Assembly: GCA_037439685.1 (NCBI GenBank)
Contig: JBBIVO010000001.1
Coordinates: 1-64,000, forward strand
Length of the DNA: 64,000 bases
Direction: 5' to 3'
DNA from: JAGTRB01 sp037439685
GTDB taxonomy: Archaea; Thermoproteota; Bathyarchaeia; TCS64
In this document: piece after piece, positions 8,614 through 18,060 of the stretch
How positions within the stretch are numbered: the stretch's first letter is position 1
How the letters are laid out: each line of letters opens with the position of its first letter
Position numbers and translations under genes: made by a program
The notes under the pieces: model-generated
Seen by the model: the letters and a program-made list of their open reading frames with translations, nothing else
The model's database searches: none
Told to the model about the DNA's origin: nothing

Positions 8614-10961
8614 CCGCTCTCCCCCCCCTCAGAGCCCTCAGGATCCTGTCTGGGGTTATCGGCAGCTCGTAGAACCTCACCCCAAGGGCGTTTGAGATGG
8701 CGTTGGCCACGGCGGCCGCAGCAGGGTTCTTCGCCGCCTCCCCCAACCCCTTGGCGCCGAAGGGGCCGGTTGGCTCGTGGGTTTCTACGAAGAAGATCTT
8801 GAAATCCATTATAGATGGCATCTCGGCGACTGTGGGCACCTTGTAGTCGGTTATGTATCCTCGGCATAGCAGGTCTCCACTCTCGGGGTCGTAGGGGGTG
8901 TCCTCCAGCACCGCTAGGCCCCACCCCATGGCGAATCCTCCGTGGATCTGGCCCTCCGCAAGGTCTGGGTTTATGACGGTTCCAATGTCGGCTCCGGCGA
9001 CCACCCTGATGGGCNNNNNNNNNNNNNNCCGTCTCGGTGTCCACCTCGACCTCTACGAAGAAGGCTGTGAAGTGGGGTGGACAGCTTCCGGGCCTGAAGC
9101 TCACCGCGGAGGATATGGTCCCCCAGCTCTTATGCCTGGCCATGGATGCGAGCTCGCCTATGGTGATCTCCTTCCCTTCAACGCCCCTGGCGTAGATGAC
9201 CCCCTGCCCGAGCCCCTCGTCGGGCCTAATCTCGAGGGCGTGGGGGTAGGCGTCGAGAACCCTCGCCGCCAGCTCCAGGAGCCTCCCCTTAACCTCCCTC
9301 GCCGCCTTGAGGGCCGCCCCTCCCCCTGCATATACCCCCCTTGAGGCGTGGGTGCAGACGTCGTATAGGGTCGTCTGCGTGTCGGCCTCCACTACGTTGA
9401 CGGCCTCCAGGGGAACCCCCAGCTCCTCGGCTATTATCTTGGCGTGGGCCTCTAGGGAGCCCCCTCCCTGGTCGACCATCGCGGTGATGTAGTCGATGGT
9501 TCCATCCTCGTTGACCTTCAGGATGGCGCCGGAGTAGTCGACGACGGTCCCTGGAACCGAGGCTCCCGCGCTTGAGGTGTGGAAGCCCCTTCCAAGGCCG
9601 ATCCCCCGCATATACCTCCCCCTCTGCTCCTCGGCCCTTGGCCTCTTATCCCACCCTATCAGCTCAGCCCCCCTCCTTAGGATCTCCTCCACCCCGCAGC
9701 TCTGGATGACCGACTTCACGGTTGGACCCTGACCCCAGAATATGTCCCCCATGCCTACATAGTTCTTCAGTCGAAGCTCGAGGGGATCCATCCCCAGGGC
9801 TTCAGCCAGCTCATCCATCATGGACTCCACCATCCAGGTCGTCTGGGGGTTTCCATAGCCCCTCATGGCGCAGGATGGAACCTTGTTCGTGTAGACGGCC
9901 CTCCCCAAGTAGCTCTTGTTCGGGATCTTGTAGAGGGAGGCCCACCATCCCACAACACATCCCAGGAGGGGGTAGGCCTGGACCTGGTGGGCCCCTATGT
10001 CCATCACCATCTCAAGCTCTCCGGCCGTGAGGCTCCCATCCCTCTTCGCCCCCACCTTCAACCTGAAGATCATCTGATAGGAGGAGTGGTCATGCATATC
10101 CTCCTCCCTAGTATAGGTGAGCTTAACAGGCCTTCCCGCCTTGAGGGCCAACGCGACGGCTATCGGCACTACGAGGTTTGTGTGGATGCTGGAGCCGAAG
10201 CTCCCCCCGAGGGGAAGCCTATAAACCCTTATCCTGCTCGCGGGGATGCCGAAGATCTCGTGGATGAGGAGCCTTGTGTTATGGATCGTCTGGGTAGTGC
10301 ACCAGATGGAGACCCCCCCATCTGGCTCAGGGTTGACGAGGGCCGACTTCACCTCCAGCTGATGGTGGTAGCGCCTGCTGGTCCTGTACTCCCTCTCCAG
10401 GACCACATCCGCCTCTCCAAACCCCTTCTCGAGGTCCCCCTCCGTGATCTCGAGGTGGCAGGCCAGGTTCCCCTCAACCTTAACCTCCTCCTCTCCTAAG
10501 ATGACGGTGTCGTGGAGCTTGGGCCTCCCCGACCTGAGGGAGGCCATCGCGTCGAATACGGGCTCCAAGGCCTCGTACTCCACCCTTATCGACTCCAGCG
10601 CCCTCTGGGCCACCTCCTCAGACTCAGCGGCCACCGCGGCTATCGGCTCCCCCACATATAGAGGCCTGTCGGTGAGGACCTGCCAGTCCTTATATGTTGC
10701 CTCGGGGGTGCTGACGAGCCTAGGGCAGAACCTGACCCTGGGCACATCCATGAAGGTGATGACCGTGGCCCCCATCTCCTCAGCCTCTGAGACATCTATG
10801 GAGGTGACCTTGGCATGAGGGTATGGGCTCTTCAAAACCCTAGCATGAAGCATACCCCTCAGGCTATAATCTGACGCGTACCTCTCCAGGCCCCTAACCC
10901 TGGCGAGGCTGTCCTTCCTCGCCGTCCTCTCCCCGATGACCCTAAACCTCCTCCCCGACAT
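8600..10961 (-). CDS. Molybdenum hydroxylase, large subunit (second operon), interrupted by an assembly gap
   Basis: About 787 residues when joined across the gap. The N-terminal hammerhead domain is followed by the MoCo domain with GGSFGSS, the active-site loop AMRGYGNPQ, and after the gap the C-terminal GPFGAKGLGEAA with the catalytic Glu. The 14-N run at 9015-9028 has the wrong length modulo three: 5' of it the frame reads on into nonsense, and the true C-terminus (VAGADIGTVINPD onward) is in another frame ending at 8600. The gap length, not the gene, is at fault. The AYRCSFR loop of CO dehydrogenase is again absent; the substrate is unknown. Confidence 0.9.
9015..9028. other. Assembly gap (14 N) causing an artificial frameshift
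   Basis: Both sides encode the same large subunit in different frames, so the estimated gap length is wrong. Confidence 0.95.
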
Positions 10962-11057
10962 CGACCAAAGAATTGTTCCACCGTTACCGTTAAAAGGGTT
11001 GCCGATGGACCTCCTTCGAAGCCCATAATCTTAGGCTTAATAATTTGATAAAAATAA

Positions 11058-11073
11058 TATCCTTCAAAGGATA
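11058..11073. promoter_or_regulatory. Inverted repeat upstream of the second hydroxylase operon
   Basis: TATCCTT and AAGGATA separated by two bases form a perfect 7+7 inverted repeat about 97 bases upstream of the large-subunit start, in an AT-rich region. It could be a regulator site for the operon. Confidence 0.4.
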
Positions 11074-11122
11074 ATTAACTCTTATGATTGGGGTGAATCA
11101 AAATTTTCATGTAAGGGGTTCG

Positions 11123-11703
11123 ATGGGAGAATTAAGTCGCGATTTCTACACTTCACATCTCTTGACCTCTCTATCATCATAATCTTTAGCTCTCTAGGTG
11201 GCGCCGTAAGCGTCCCCATAGGGCATCTGGGGAACCTCTTGAAGGGGGTTCCGGGCCTTCCCGTGGGATCCTCCCAGATCCTCTCAGGGCTTCATGGGTT
11301 ATGGATAATCCCAGCATTTGGCTTGACGAGGAAGGCCGGTTCTGCGACCCTGACCGGGTTTTGAAAGGGGCTTGTGGAGCTCTTCATGCTGAGCTTTCAC
11401 GGCGTCATCGTCCTGCTCATCTCCCTATTCGAGGGGCTTATCGTAGACCTGGCCTTCATCCTAACGAGAAAGAGGATCAACAGCGTTTCCCTATGCTTTG
11501 CAGGAGCTCTATCCTCTTCGAGCAACGTATTAATAGTTAAATATATGATTGTTCCATCACTTGCATTAAACATATTCATTTTAATGTATTTCATTTCCTT
11601 CATCTCAGGGCTTTTCTTCGCTGGATATATTGGAAAAAGAGCCATAGACATAGCGAAAAGTTTGTTGGGAACATCGTTTCCTCAATATGAACGATCTTCA
11701 TGA
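11123..11703 (+). pseudogene. ECF-type transporter S-component-like gene, broken
   Basis: A hydrophobic coding sequence can be followed through two interruptions. An ATG at 11123 opens a frame that fails after ~20 codons; the neighbouring frame then reads through a segment with GGAVSVPIGHLGN and LSGLHGLWIIPAFG up to an in-frame TGA at 11362-11364, and continues from a GTG at 11374 for 109 residues with three or more membrane segments. The glycine-rich membrane pattern resembles substrate-binding S components of ECF vitamin/metal importers. Either the gene has decayed, or the 109-residue 3' part is still expressed. No ECF A or T genes are nearby. Confidence 0.5.
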
Positions 11704-11846
11704 TTAAACTTGGATTTAATAAGGCAAACCCGGAAGATATAAAACTTTATTTTATAATTATGGGTTAAATCATAATAATAGAATAAAGCCCAAAGGATAA
11801 ATTATATGCTGCTTGGCAAAATCTTTATTAACAGATCCCTTTCCTA

Positions 11847-13091
11847 TTGAAAGACCATTCGGGGGCTTCCAGGTTGGAGGGGAGGGCCAACTTCTATGTG
11901 CTTCTATTCTCCATGGTCTCCCTCTGGGTGACCAGCTCAACCATATATATGGTCCTCCCCCTCTACTTCAAGGATGCCGGGCTCTCCGCCTCCGACATAG
12001 GGCTTTTAATAGCCCTTGGAACCCTTCCCGGATCCTTCAGCGCCTTTATCGCGGGGTGGTTATCAGATAAGATAGGGCGAAAGCCCCTCCTCCTCCTAGG
12101 CCTCTTCCTCTACTCTTCATGCTTCCTACTATTCTACTTCTTCAAGGGCTTCTGGTCCTTCGCTCTGACTAGGTTCATCGAGGGGGTCAGCTATTACATC
12201 ATACCTCCCGTCGCGACCGCCATCATCTCAGACCTCTTCCCCCCTGAGAGGAGGGGGCAGGCGGTGGGGCTTTACCAGAGCGCTGGGAGCGTGGGGAGGA
12301 TCGCTGGGCCGTTAATCGCCGGAGCGATATTGGCCTCCTCCTCTTTCGGCTCATACTTCCTCTTCTGCAGCCTTTCGGTCTTCATAGGAGCCGCCTTGGC
12401 CACCCTCCTGGTGGGGGAAACATTATCCCGTGAAGCGGTTCGGGAGCCGAGCCGGCGGATGGGGATTAAAAGCCTGCGAGGCTCCATATCCAAGATGGAG
12501 AGGCCGATCGTCGCTTTCTACTTCGCCTCCTTTGTGCAGTCCCTCGGGCGGACAGGGGTCTCCCCGCTGATATCCGTCTTCATCCAAGAGAGGATCGTGG
12601 GGATCGGATGGATGGAGATGAGCATCCTATTCAGCATACCCCAGGTCATTCCACTCGTCCTTTCACCGATAGCCGGAAGGCTCTCCGACATGATTGGAAG
12701 GAAGAAGATGCTGATAGGCTCTATAATTGGTCTCTCCATGGTGATGGTCCTATATGTGAATTGTAGAACCTTCAATCTAGCCCTAATCCTGAGAGGGGCG
12801 GAGGCATGCTGCCATTCCTTCACCATGACCCTCAGCACGGCCTACATAGCGGACCTCCTAACTGCAATTGGACATGGGAGGAGGTCGGGGATGGGGCTGG
12901 GGATACATCAATTTCTCACCATCGAGACATCCACGATCGGCACGATATATGGAGGCTATGTGGTGGAGAGATTCGGCTTCGACATCCTCTTCCAGATAGC
13001 ATCCATTCTTCTCTTATCAGGCTCACTCCTCCTCACGAGGGTCCCAGAGCCCCGCACCCTTATGAGGAGAGAGGCTATACAAGGGGAGTAA
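11847..13091 (+). CDS. Major facilitator superfamily transporter
   Basis: 414 residues with twelve predicted membrane helices in two halves. The loop after helix 2 carries the MFS motif A GWLSDKIGRK, repeated in degenerate form as GRLSDMIGRKK in the second half. The start is TTG at 11847, preceded by an AT-rich promoter region with ATAAATTATATG near 11797. It is monocistronic. The overall look is that of drug/metabolite exporters, but the substrate cannot be read from sequence. Confidence 0.9.
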   Translation: MKDHSGASRLEGRANFYVLLFSMVSLWVTSSTIYMVLPLYFKDAGLSASDIGLLIALGTLPGSFSAFIAGWLSDKIGRKPLLLLGLFLYSSCFLLFYFFKGFWSFALTRFIEGVSYYIIPPVATAIISDLFPPERRGQAVGLYQSAGSVGRIAGPLIAGAILASSSFGSYFLFCSLSVFIGAALATLLVGETLSREAVREPSRRMGIKSLRGSISKMERPIVAFYFASFVQSLGRTGVSPLISVFIQERIVGIGWMEMSILFSIPQVIPLVLSPIAGRLSDMIGRKKMLIGSIIGLSMVMVLYVNCRTFNLALILRGAEACCHSFTMTLSTAYIADLLTAIGHGRRSGMGLGIHQFLTIETSTIGTIYGGYVVERFGFDILFQIASILLLSGSLLLTRVPEPRTLMRREAIQGE

Positions 13092-13251
13092 CCTATTCAA
13101 TCCTTCAATATCATCGAGATGGTCGAAGATCCGTCGAAACTTGGTTAGAAGTTAAAATTTTAAGATAAACGAAATGCGTCAAGGATATGCCATAGGGATT
13201 GAGTGGAGCTTGATAGAGGCCTCCTCAAACGCCTCTATGCTCCCTAGGGCT

Positions 13252-13950
13252 TCAGCCGGGGGAGGGCAAATCATCCATCAACCCTCGTACCCTTGTGAAG
13301 AGGCCTATCCAATCCTCCCATTTGAGCCTACCGGTGAGGGTGTTCTGCCTGCTGGGATGATAGGAGGCCATCAGGGTCGGTTGGCTATAATTGAAGACAT
13401 AAAGGGCTCTATGTTTAAATGCGGGCCTTCGGCTTATTTTGGGCCTTAAATGTTTCAGATAGTTGTTGAAGGCCAGCCTACCCAAGGTTAAGACGAGCCC
13501 CACATCTCTGAGCAGCCTGAACTCCTCGGAGAGAAATGTGGAGCAGTTCTCGATCTCCTCCCTTGTAGGCCTGTTCTTTGGGGGAGCGCAACGGACAACC
13601 GCGGTTATATAGGTGGATTTCAGCTGGAGGCCATCGTCCCTGCTCACGCTTATGGGCTGGTTGGCCAGACCCACCTCGTAGAGCGCCCGGATAAGCCAGT
13701 CCCCTGAGCCGTTTCCCGTGAACATCCTCCCGGTCCTGTTCCCCCCATGGGCGGCGGGGGCCAGGCCGATTATGAGGAGGCGGGCGTGGGGGTCCCCGAA
13801 TCCCGGGAGGGGCTTGCCCCAGTAGGCCCACTCCCTATAGGCCCTCCTCTTCGCCCTTGCCACCTCTTCACGGTAGGCCCTTAGCCTTGGACACCTTTCG
13901 CAGTTGACAACCCTTTCGGCCAGCGCTCTGAGAGCAGCCTCCACCTCCAA
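13252..13950 (-). CDS. udgB: Family 5 uracil-DNA glycosylase (UdgB)
   Basis: 232 residues. Motif A reads GLAPAAHGGNRTGR followed by MFTGNGSGDW, and motif B is HPSRQNTLTGR, both diagnostic of family 5 (UDGb), whose motif A lacks the polar catalytic residue of other UDGs. Four cysteines (CERC near the N-terminus, plus RC and NC around residues 118-134) are placed to bind the 4Fe-4S cluster. The enzyme removes uracil, and in family members hypoxanthine, from DNA, a repair need that rises with temperature. Transcribed alone. EndoQ at 44740 acts on the same lesions. Confidence 0.93.
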   Translation of the reverse strand: MEVEAALRALAERVVNCERCPRLRAYREEVARAKRRAYREWAYWGKPLPGFGDPHARLLIIGLAPAAHGGNRTGRMFTGNGSGDWLIRALYEVGLANQPISVSRDDGLQLKSTYITAVVRCAPPKNRPTREEIENCSTFLSEEFRLLRDVGLVLTLGRLAFNNYLKHLRPKISRRPAFKHRALYVFNYSQPTLMASYHPSRQNTLTGRLKWEDWIGLFTRVRGLMDDLPSPG

Positions 13951-14063
13951 GGTTCCTCACACCATGCTTGAAACCGTGAAGATCATCAGCCGTCTCTCCA
14001 TGGGGCTGGTAGCGGGAAGGTTAAAATAATACCTGGTGGTTATCGGAGTTAGCCTTGGTCTCC

Positions 14064-14372
14064 ATGAGTGACCTCCTAGCCCCATTGGCCTTCCAGGTTG
14101 GGGTTGGGGGCGTAGCTGGGTTCATAGTGGGATATGCCCTGAAGAAGCTCGCAAGGTTGGTCGCTGTCATCGCAGGCATCTTCTTCGTCGTCCTCCTTTA
14201 CCTAAGCTATGTAGGGATAATAAGCATAAATTACGATAAGCTCATCGAGGCCTTGGAGGGATTGACGGGTCAGGCCGGGAGCGCCTCCGGTTGGGTCACC
14301 CCGATAGTGGCAAACCTCCCCTTCGCAGCCACCTTCATGGCCGGTTTAGGTTTAGGTTTGAAGATGGGCTAG
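14064..14372 (+). CDS. FUN14-family membrane protein
   Basis: About 102 residues with the FUN14 pattern: a glycine-rich first helix (GVGGVAGFIVGYALKK), a second helix (VAVIAGIFFVVLLYL) and a third at the C-terminus (FAATFMAGLGLGLKMG). I chose the ATG at 14064; a TTG three codons upstream is possible. Archaeal FUN14 proteins are common and uncharacterised. The stop overlaps the stop of the convergent nicotinate phosphoribosyltransferase gene by four bases. Confidence 0.8.
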   Translation: MSDLLAPLAFQVGVGGVAGFIVGYALKKLARLVAVIAGIFFVVLLYLSYVGIISINYDKLIEALEGLTGQAGSASGWVTPIVANLPFAATFMAGLGLGLKMG

Positions 14373-15580
14373 GTAGGGAGGCCTTCGCGCGCTGAGAGCC
14401 TCTTAAGCTGATCAAGGACGTATCGCCTTATCCTCTCTGGCTCCGGAAGCTCCGCCACTATCTCGCCCCTCTTAACTAGGGGCTTGAGCATCGGCTCGGT
14501 CTCTCCATCGCAGCTTGGGCACCTTGGGGCCGCGCTTTCCAAGGGCTTAACCATATCCACGAGGCACCTTGGGCATCTGTATACCTGCTTCTTTCCCCCA
14601 AGCNNNNNNNNNNNNNNNNNNNNNNNNNNNNNNNNNNNNNNNNNNNNNNNNNNNNNGAAGTCCACCGTTGGGGCGCTGCTCACCCAGGTTCCAACCCCGA
14701 AGGCGTCTGCGCCGGCATCTCTAAGCATCCTCACGGCCTTATCATCCAGCCCTCCTGAGACGAAGATCTTGACGTGGCTGCAGCCCCTGATATCGAGCTC
14801 CCATCTGACCTCCCTCAGGATCTCCGCGAAGTCCCCCTTCCTAGAGCCTGGGGTGTCCAGCCTCACCCCATATAGCCTCTCTCCAAGCGCCTCCGCGGCC
14901 ATTATCGCCTCTGTCTTCTCGTCGAAGTACGTGTCTATCAGCGCTATCCTGGGCACCTCAGGCTCCATGACCTCGTGGAAGGCCCTCCATGCCGATATCT
15001 GTTCTCCGAAGACTATTATTATGGCGTGGGGCATGGTCCCCATGGGCCGCTCCCCGATGGCCTCCGCCCCTATGAGGCTTGAGACCCCGTCCATGCCCCC
15101 GATATAGGCGGCCCTATCTATGGCTGGAGCCAGGGCTGGATGCATCCTCCTTATCCCGAAGGAGACCGTGAGCCCCTCTCCGGCTGCAATCCTCACCCTA
15201 GCGGCCCTGGATGCCACCCCCGACTCCTGGCATAGGAGGCCAAGCATAGGGGTCTCCATCAGACAGAAGTCGGCGTATGCACCCTCAACCATGAGAACCG
15301 GCTCTCTATACCCCCTAACGTCGTATGGGGTGAAGATGCTGCCCTCCTGCATGGAGTAGACATCTACCGGGATCCCCTCAAACAGGTGAGCGACCTCCTC
15401 GACGCCGCAGAGGACCCCCCAGGGATGGCCGTCCGGGATGGCTCCAGCCGTGACCTCAGCCGCAACCCACACCCTATCTCTTCCCGTAGCCTTGAGGACC
15501 TCTCGAGTCCTGACGAAGTATATGTCCGTCGTCCTCCCACTCTTAATCTCCTCATCCGTGGCACAGTAAAACCTCCTCAT
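14369..15580 (-). CDS. pncB: Nicotinate phosphoribosyltransferase with C-terminal zinc ribbon
   Basis: About 403 residues from the ATG at 15580 (the frame stays open 35 codons further upstream, but MRRFYCATDEEIKSGRTTD matches how the family begins). Sequence follows the archaeal NAPRTase pattern: SMQEGSIF, GIRRMHPA, a long b/a barrel with DTYFDEKTEA and IFVSGGLDD near the phosphoribosyl-binding site. A 53-N gap (14604-14656) follows, then a C-terminal module with CPRC and CPSC pairs that should bind zinc. It makes nicotinate mononucleotide in NAD salvage. The nicotinamidase 220 bases upstream supplies its substrate. Confidence 0.9.
   Translation of the reverse strand: MRRFYCATDEEIKSGRTTDIYFVRTREVLKATGRDRVWVAAEVTAGAIPDGHPWGVLCGVEEVAHLFEGIPVDVYSMQEGSIFTPYDVRGYREPVLMVEGAYADFCLMETPMLGLLCQESGVASRAARVRIAAGEGLTVSFGIRRMHPALAPAIDRAAYIGGMDGVSSLIGAEAIGERPMGTMPHAIIIVFGEQISAWRAFHEVMEPEVPRIALIDTYFDEKTEAIMAAEALGERLYGVRLDTPGSRKGDFAEILREVRWELDIRGCSHVKIFVSGGLDDKAVRMLRDAGADAFGVGTWVSSAPTVDFXXXXXXXXXXXXXXXXXXLGGKKQVYRCPRCLVDMVKPLESAAPRCPSCDGETEPMLKPLVKRGEIVAELPEPERIRRYVLDQLKRLSAREGLPT
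14604..14656. other. Assembly gap (53 N)
   Basis: Lies inside the nicotinate phosphoribosyltransferase gene between the barrel and the zinc ribbon; frame is kept as drawn, but the real length is unknown. Confidence 0.99.
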
Positions 15581-15802
15581 GGTTCTCACCACGAGCCTAT
15601 GGTTTATATACAGCATAAGGATTTCGGAAAATAGGATATCTAGATGATCGATTTGAAGATAAAACCTCTGCCCAACTATTCTCAAATCATCATATCATGA
15701 ATAATATCTATTTGAAGTTTGCAGATGCCATCGAGTTAATATGGGGAGATCCTTGTAGAACCATCCGAGTTTTTATCTCGCCGTCTCCGAGGTTCCTCCC
15801 TT

Positions 15803-16363
15803 TCATCTCTGGCTCTCCCGTGCCTTTAAGAGGCTGCCAAGCTCCTTTGAGGAGATTATCTCGACTCCATATACCCTCTTCATATATCTCAGGGCGGCCT
15901 CATGCTCCTCCTGGGAGGCGGCCTCAACACAGTCTTGGGGGATTATCACCTTATATCCATGGAAGAAGGCGTCCGCAGCTGTGTGCTGGATGCAGATGTT
16001 CGTCACGAGGCCGGTGAGGATCACAGCGTCCACGCCCAGCTCCCTGAGGAGGAGGTCTAAACCCGTGGCGAAGAAGGCGCTGTATCGCCTCTTCCTGACC
16101 TGGTAATCCCCCGGCTCAGGCCTCAGCTCATCTATTATCTCAGCCCCCTTCGAACCCTCAAGGGCGTGGCTTGGCCAGATCTTCAACTCTCCATCGATCC
16201 CTGGAAGGTGGGCATCGGAGACGTAGATGACTGGGGTTCCACTCTCCCTAGCCATCCTCGAGAGATCCCTCAGGGGCGGCACAATCCTCAACGCCCTGTC
16301 GCTCCCAAGGGCCCCAGAGACGAAGTCGTTGATCATATCTATAATGAGAAGCGATGGCTTCAA
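15803..16363 (-). CDS. pncA: Nicotinamidase / isochorismatase-family cysteine hydrolase
   Basis: 186 residues, the size of archaeal nicotinamidases. The catalytic triad is visible: Asp in IIDMINDF (residue ~9), Lys in the RKRRYSAF stretch (~91), and Cys in GLVTNICIQHTA (~126) after the typical cis-peptide region. Metal-binding Asp/His are suggested by YVSDAHLPG. Start TTG at 16363. Next to nicotinate phosphoribosyltransferase it forms a two-step nicotinamide-to-NaMN salvage unit. Other isochorismatase-like activities are possible but the neighbour makes nicotinamidase most likely. Confidence 0.82.
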   Translation of the reverse strand: MKPSLLIIDMINDFVSGALGSDRALRIVPPLRDLSRMARESGTPVIYVSDAHLPGIDGELKIWPSHALEGSKGAEIIDELRPEPGDYQVRKRRYSAFFATGLDLLLRELGVDAVILTGLVTNICIQHTAADAFFHGYKVIIPQDCVEAASQEEHEAALRYMKRVYGVEIISSKELGSLLKARESQR

Positions 16364-16875
16364 TCCTCAACACCACCTCTTCATCTCCTTCGGTGTATTA
16401 TATCGTTTGCCTAAGCCAAGCCGAATGGTTACCTCCGTAGAATCAAGCCCTTAAGAGGCTTCGTGGGAAGATCAACCGAAAGAGATCACCTAGCTCAAGT
16501 TGGAGTCGAGGCTTAGATTCTTAATCAGCCTTTAGGTTGTGGTGGATGTTACCTTTGGCAGCCCATGGGTTGATGAGGTGAAGGATTGAGCCCCTAACCT
16601 GGCATATTAGGCTGGAGGCTAGGCACAGGCTGAAGAGGGACCTAGGAGGTGCACCCCGCGAAACCGCAGGGGGACAAATGAAGCCATGTGAAGGAAAATG
16701 GGAAGCCTCTCTCTTCAGACGAGAGAACAGGAGCCTCATTCGGCCTTATCGACCCTGGGGGCTTGAGGCTATGAGCTGAGGATAGACTGATGAGACCAGA
16801 TACGGGATACCAAAATCCTTCTTCTGAGGAAGGGAGAAGACAGAAATATTAGGTTAAAGAGATCAGTATTGGAAG
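16364..16875. other. Intergenic region with a possible IS605-type end
   Basis: No gene accepted. The part from about 16560 to 16745 contains a hairpin (TCTCTC at 16708-16713, GAGAGA at 16721-16726, loop TTCAGAC) preceded by a + strand frame whose conceptual peptide (RGTNEAM, later GSLSLQ) resembles the tail that archaeal TnpB reading frames show over their right end. I treat it as a possible decayed IS200/IS605 end. AT-rich sequence at 16840-16865 probably holds the promoter of the next gene. Confidence 0.35.
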
Positions 16876-17133
16876 ATGGCTATGTCCGAAGAAGAGCTGC
16901 CCATCTCAGAGAAGCTTAAGGTGATAGATTCGGTTACTCTATATAAGACGGAGAAGTGGTGGGCCGCCGTGGCCCTCGTCGACTCCTTCGGGAGGAGGCA
17001 GATAGCCCTATACCTATGGCTGAAGAAGGATGGAAGGTGGAAGAGGAATCAGAAGTATGTAATCCACAACAGGGGAGAATGGTCTCAGGTGAAGGAGGCT
17101 GTAGAGAGATTCATCCCTCAGCTGGTAATTTGA
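16876..17133 (+). CDS. Small conserved-type archaeal protein, unknown function
   Basis: 85 residues, no signal peptide, no membrane segment. Rich in Trp and Lys with a central KTEKWWAAVALV followed by IALYLWLKKDGRWKRNQKY, suggesting a small b-sheet protein that could bind nucleic acid. I recall similar short proteins in TACK archaea but cannot name a family. It has its own AT-rich upstream region and no operon partner. Function unknown. Confidence 0.6.
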   Translation: MAMSEEELPISEKLKVIDSVTLYKTEKWWAAVALVDSFGRRQIALYLWLKKDGRWKRNQKYVIHNRGEWSQVKEAVERFIPQLVI

Positions 17134-17361
17134 ACACCTAGATAACTATGAGCAATTTCTTTCCCCCTCTACTTCCATCGGCCCAGACAATTTCTTCATC
17201 AGCTATTCCCCTGGTTAGCATGGATACTATCCAGCCATCAAATGCTTCCCGCACTCATTAACCATCCAAAGACTATTCAAACATCTCGTGGAAGCATATG
17301 GCCGAATATAACAAGCCTGGAGACTCAGGAGGCATCCTCAGGGGGAAGGCTTAAATCCAAT

Positions 17362-17388
17362 TTTTCCCACCTTTATAAGGTGGGAAAA
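17362..17388. promoter_or_regulatory. Perfect 27-bp palindromic operator over the TATA-like element and start of vapBC
   Basis: Twelve bases TTTTCCCACCTT (17362-17373), a 3-base centre TAT, then the exact reverse complement AAGGTGGGAAAA (17377-17388). The last A is the A of the antitoxin ATG. The centre contains TTTATAA. The placement is what is expected of an autoregulated toxin-antitoxin operator bound by the AbrB-type antitoxin. A TTAAAT element at about 17351-17356 may be the real TATA box for a nearly leaderless transcript. Confidence 0.8.
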
Positions 17389-17621
17389 TGGAGGTTACAT
17401 TGAAGCTGGACTCCAAGGGGAGGCTCTACCTTCCCCCTGAAATAAGAGAGCAGATAGGTGATACGGTTATTCTTAAGAGAACCGGTGAGGGGTTCTTAAT
17501 ATTGCCCGGAGAGCCAAGAGACTTCCTCGAAGAGTTCCGCAGGGTCATCTCCTCTAGGCCTCCAAGGACAGGGGAGCCTGAGAATTGGACCCCGCAAAAG
17601 ATGAAGGCTGTCTGGGGCTAA
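17388..17621 (+). CDS. vapB: AbrB/SpoVT-type antitoxin (VapB)
   Basis: 77 residues. The N-terminal half is a swapped-hairpin AbrB domain (KLDSKGRLYLPPEIREQIG, then VILKRTGEGFLI); the C-terminal half (FLEEFRRVISS onward) is the segment that usually wraps the toxin. It binds DNA and neutralises the PIN-domain toxin encoded seven bases downstream. The start codon lies at the edge of a perfect palindrome, which strongly suggests autoregulation. Confidence 0.88.
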   Translation: MEVTLKLDSKGRLYLPPEIREQIGDTVILKRTGEGFLILPGEPRDFLEEFRRVISSRPPRTGEPENWTPQKMKAVWG

Positions 17622-17628
17622 AAATAAG

Positions 17629-18060
17629 ATGGTAATCGGGTTGGACACCAACATTCTTTGTTACGCCCTGGACGAAGCATACCCTGAACATGAGAGGCTG
17701 AGGGATCTACTCTTAAACCTCTCCCCTGAAGAACGCTTAGCCATAAACCCCACCATCATTCAGGAGGCCTATCATACCCTCGTCTACGGCCAGAAGTGGG
17801 TTCCAAGTGAGGCTGTGAGAAGGCTGAAGATGCTCTTGAAACACCCCTGCATCGAGTTTTTTGGCCAAACAAGGAGGACATGCACCGTAGCCCTTAGCCT
17901 AGCCGAAAGATACAGAATTGGAGGAAGAGACGCCCTCATTGTAGCGAACTTTCTAACAAATAAGGTTGAGACCCTCTATACTCACGACTATGAACTCTTG
18001 ATCCACGGGACAATATCATGGAAAAACCTCGCCATAACCATCGAAGATCCTCTAGCCTAA
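17629..18060 (+). CDS. vapC: PIN-domain ribonuclease toxin (VapC)
   Basis: 143 residues of PIN fold: first acidic residue in GLDTNILCYAL (D6), a conserved Glu in TIIQEAYHTL (~45), and the later acidic residues in GGRDALIVANF and YTHDYELL. VapC toxins cleave RNA using Mg2+ held by these acids. It follows its antitoxin by seven bases. The pair sits beside an integrase remnant, consistent with arrival on a mobile element. Confidence 0.9.
   Translation: MVIGLDTNILCYALDEAYPEHERLRDLLLNLSPEERLAINPTIIQEAYHTLVYGQKWVPSEAVRRLKMLLKHPCIEFFGQTRRTCTVALSLAERYRIGGRDALIVANFLTNKVETLYTHDYELLIHGTISWKNLAITIEDPLA

Noticed and set aside
9015..10961. Frameshift mutation in the second hydroxylase large subunit
   Set aside because: The frame change coincides exactly with the 14-N gap, so the gap length is the cause.
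16560..16800. C/D box sRNA (TGATGA and CTGA-like words)
   Set aside because: Boxes are too far apart or imperfect and no D'/C' pair could be set.
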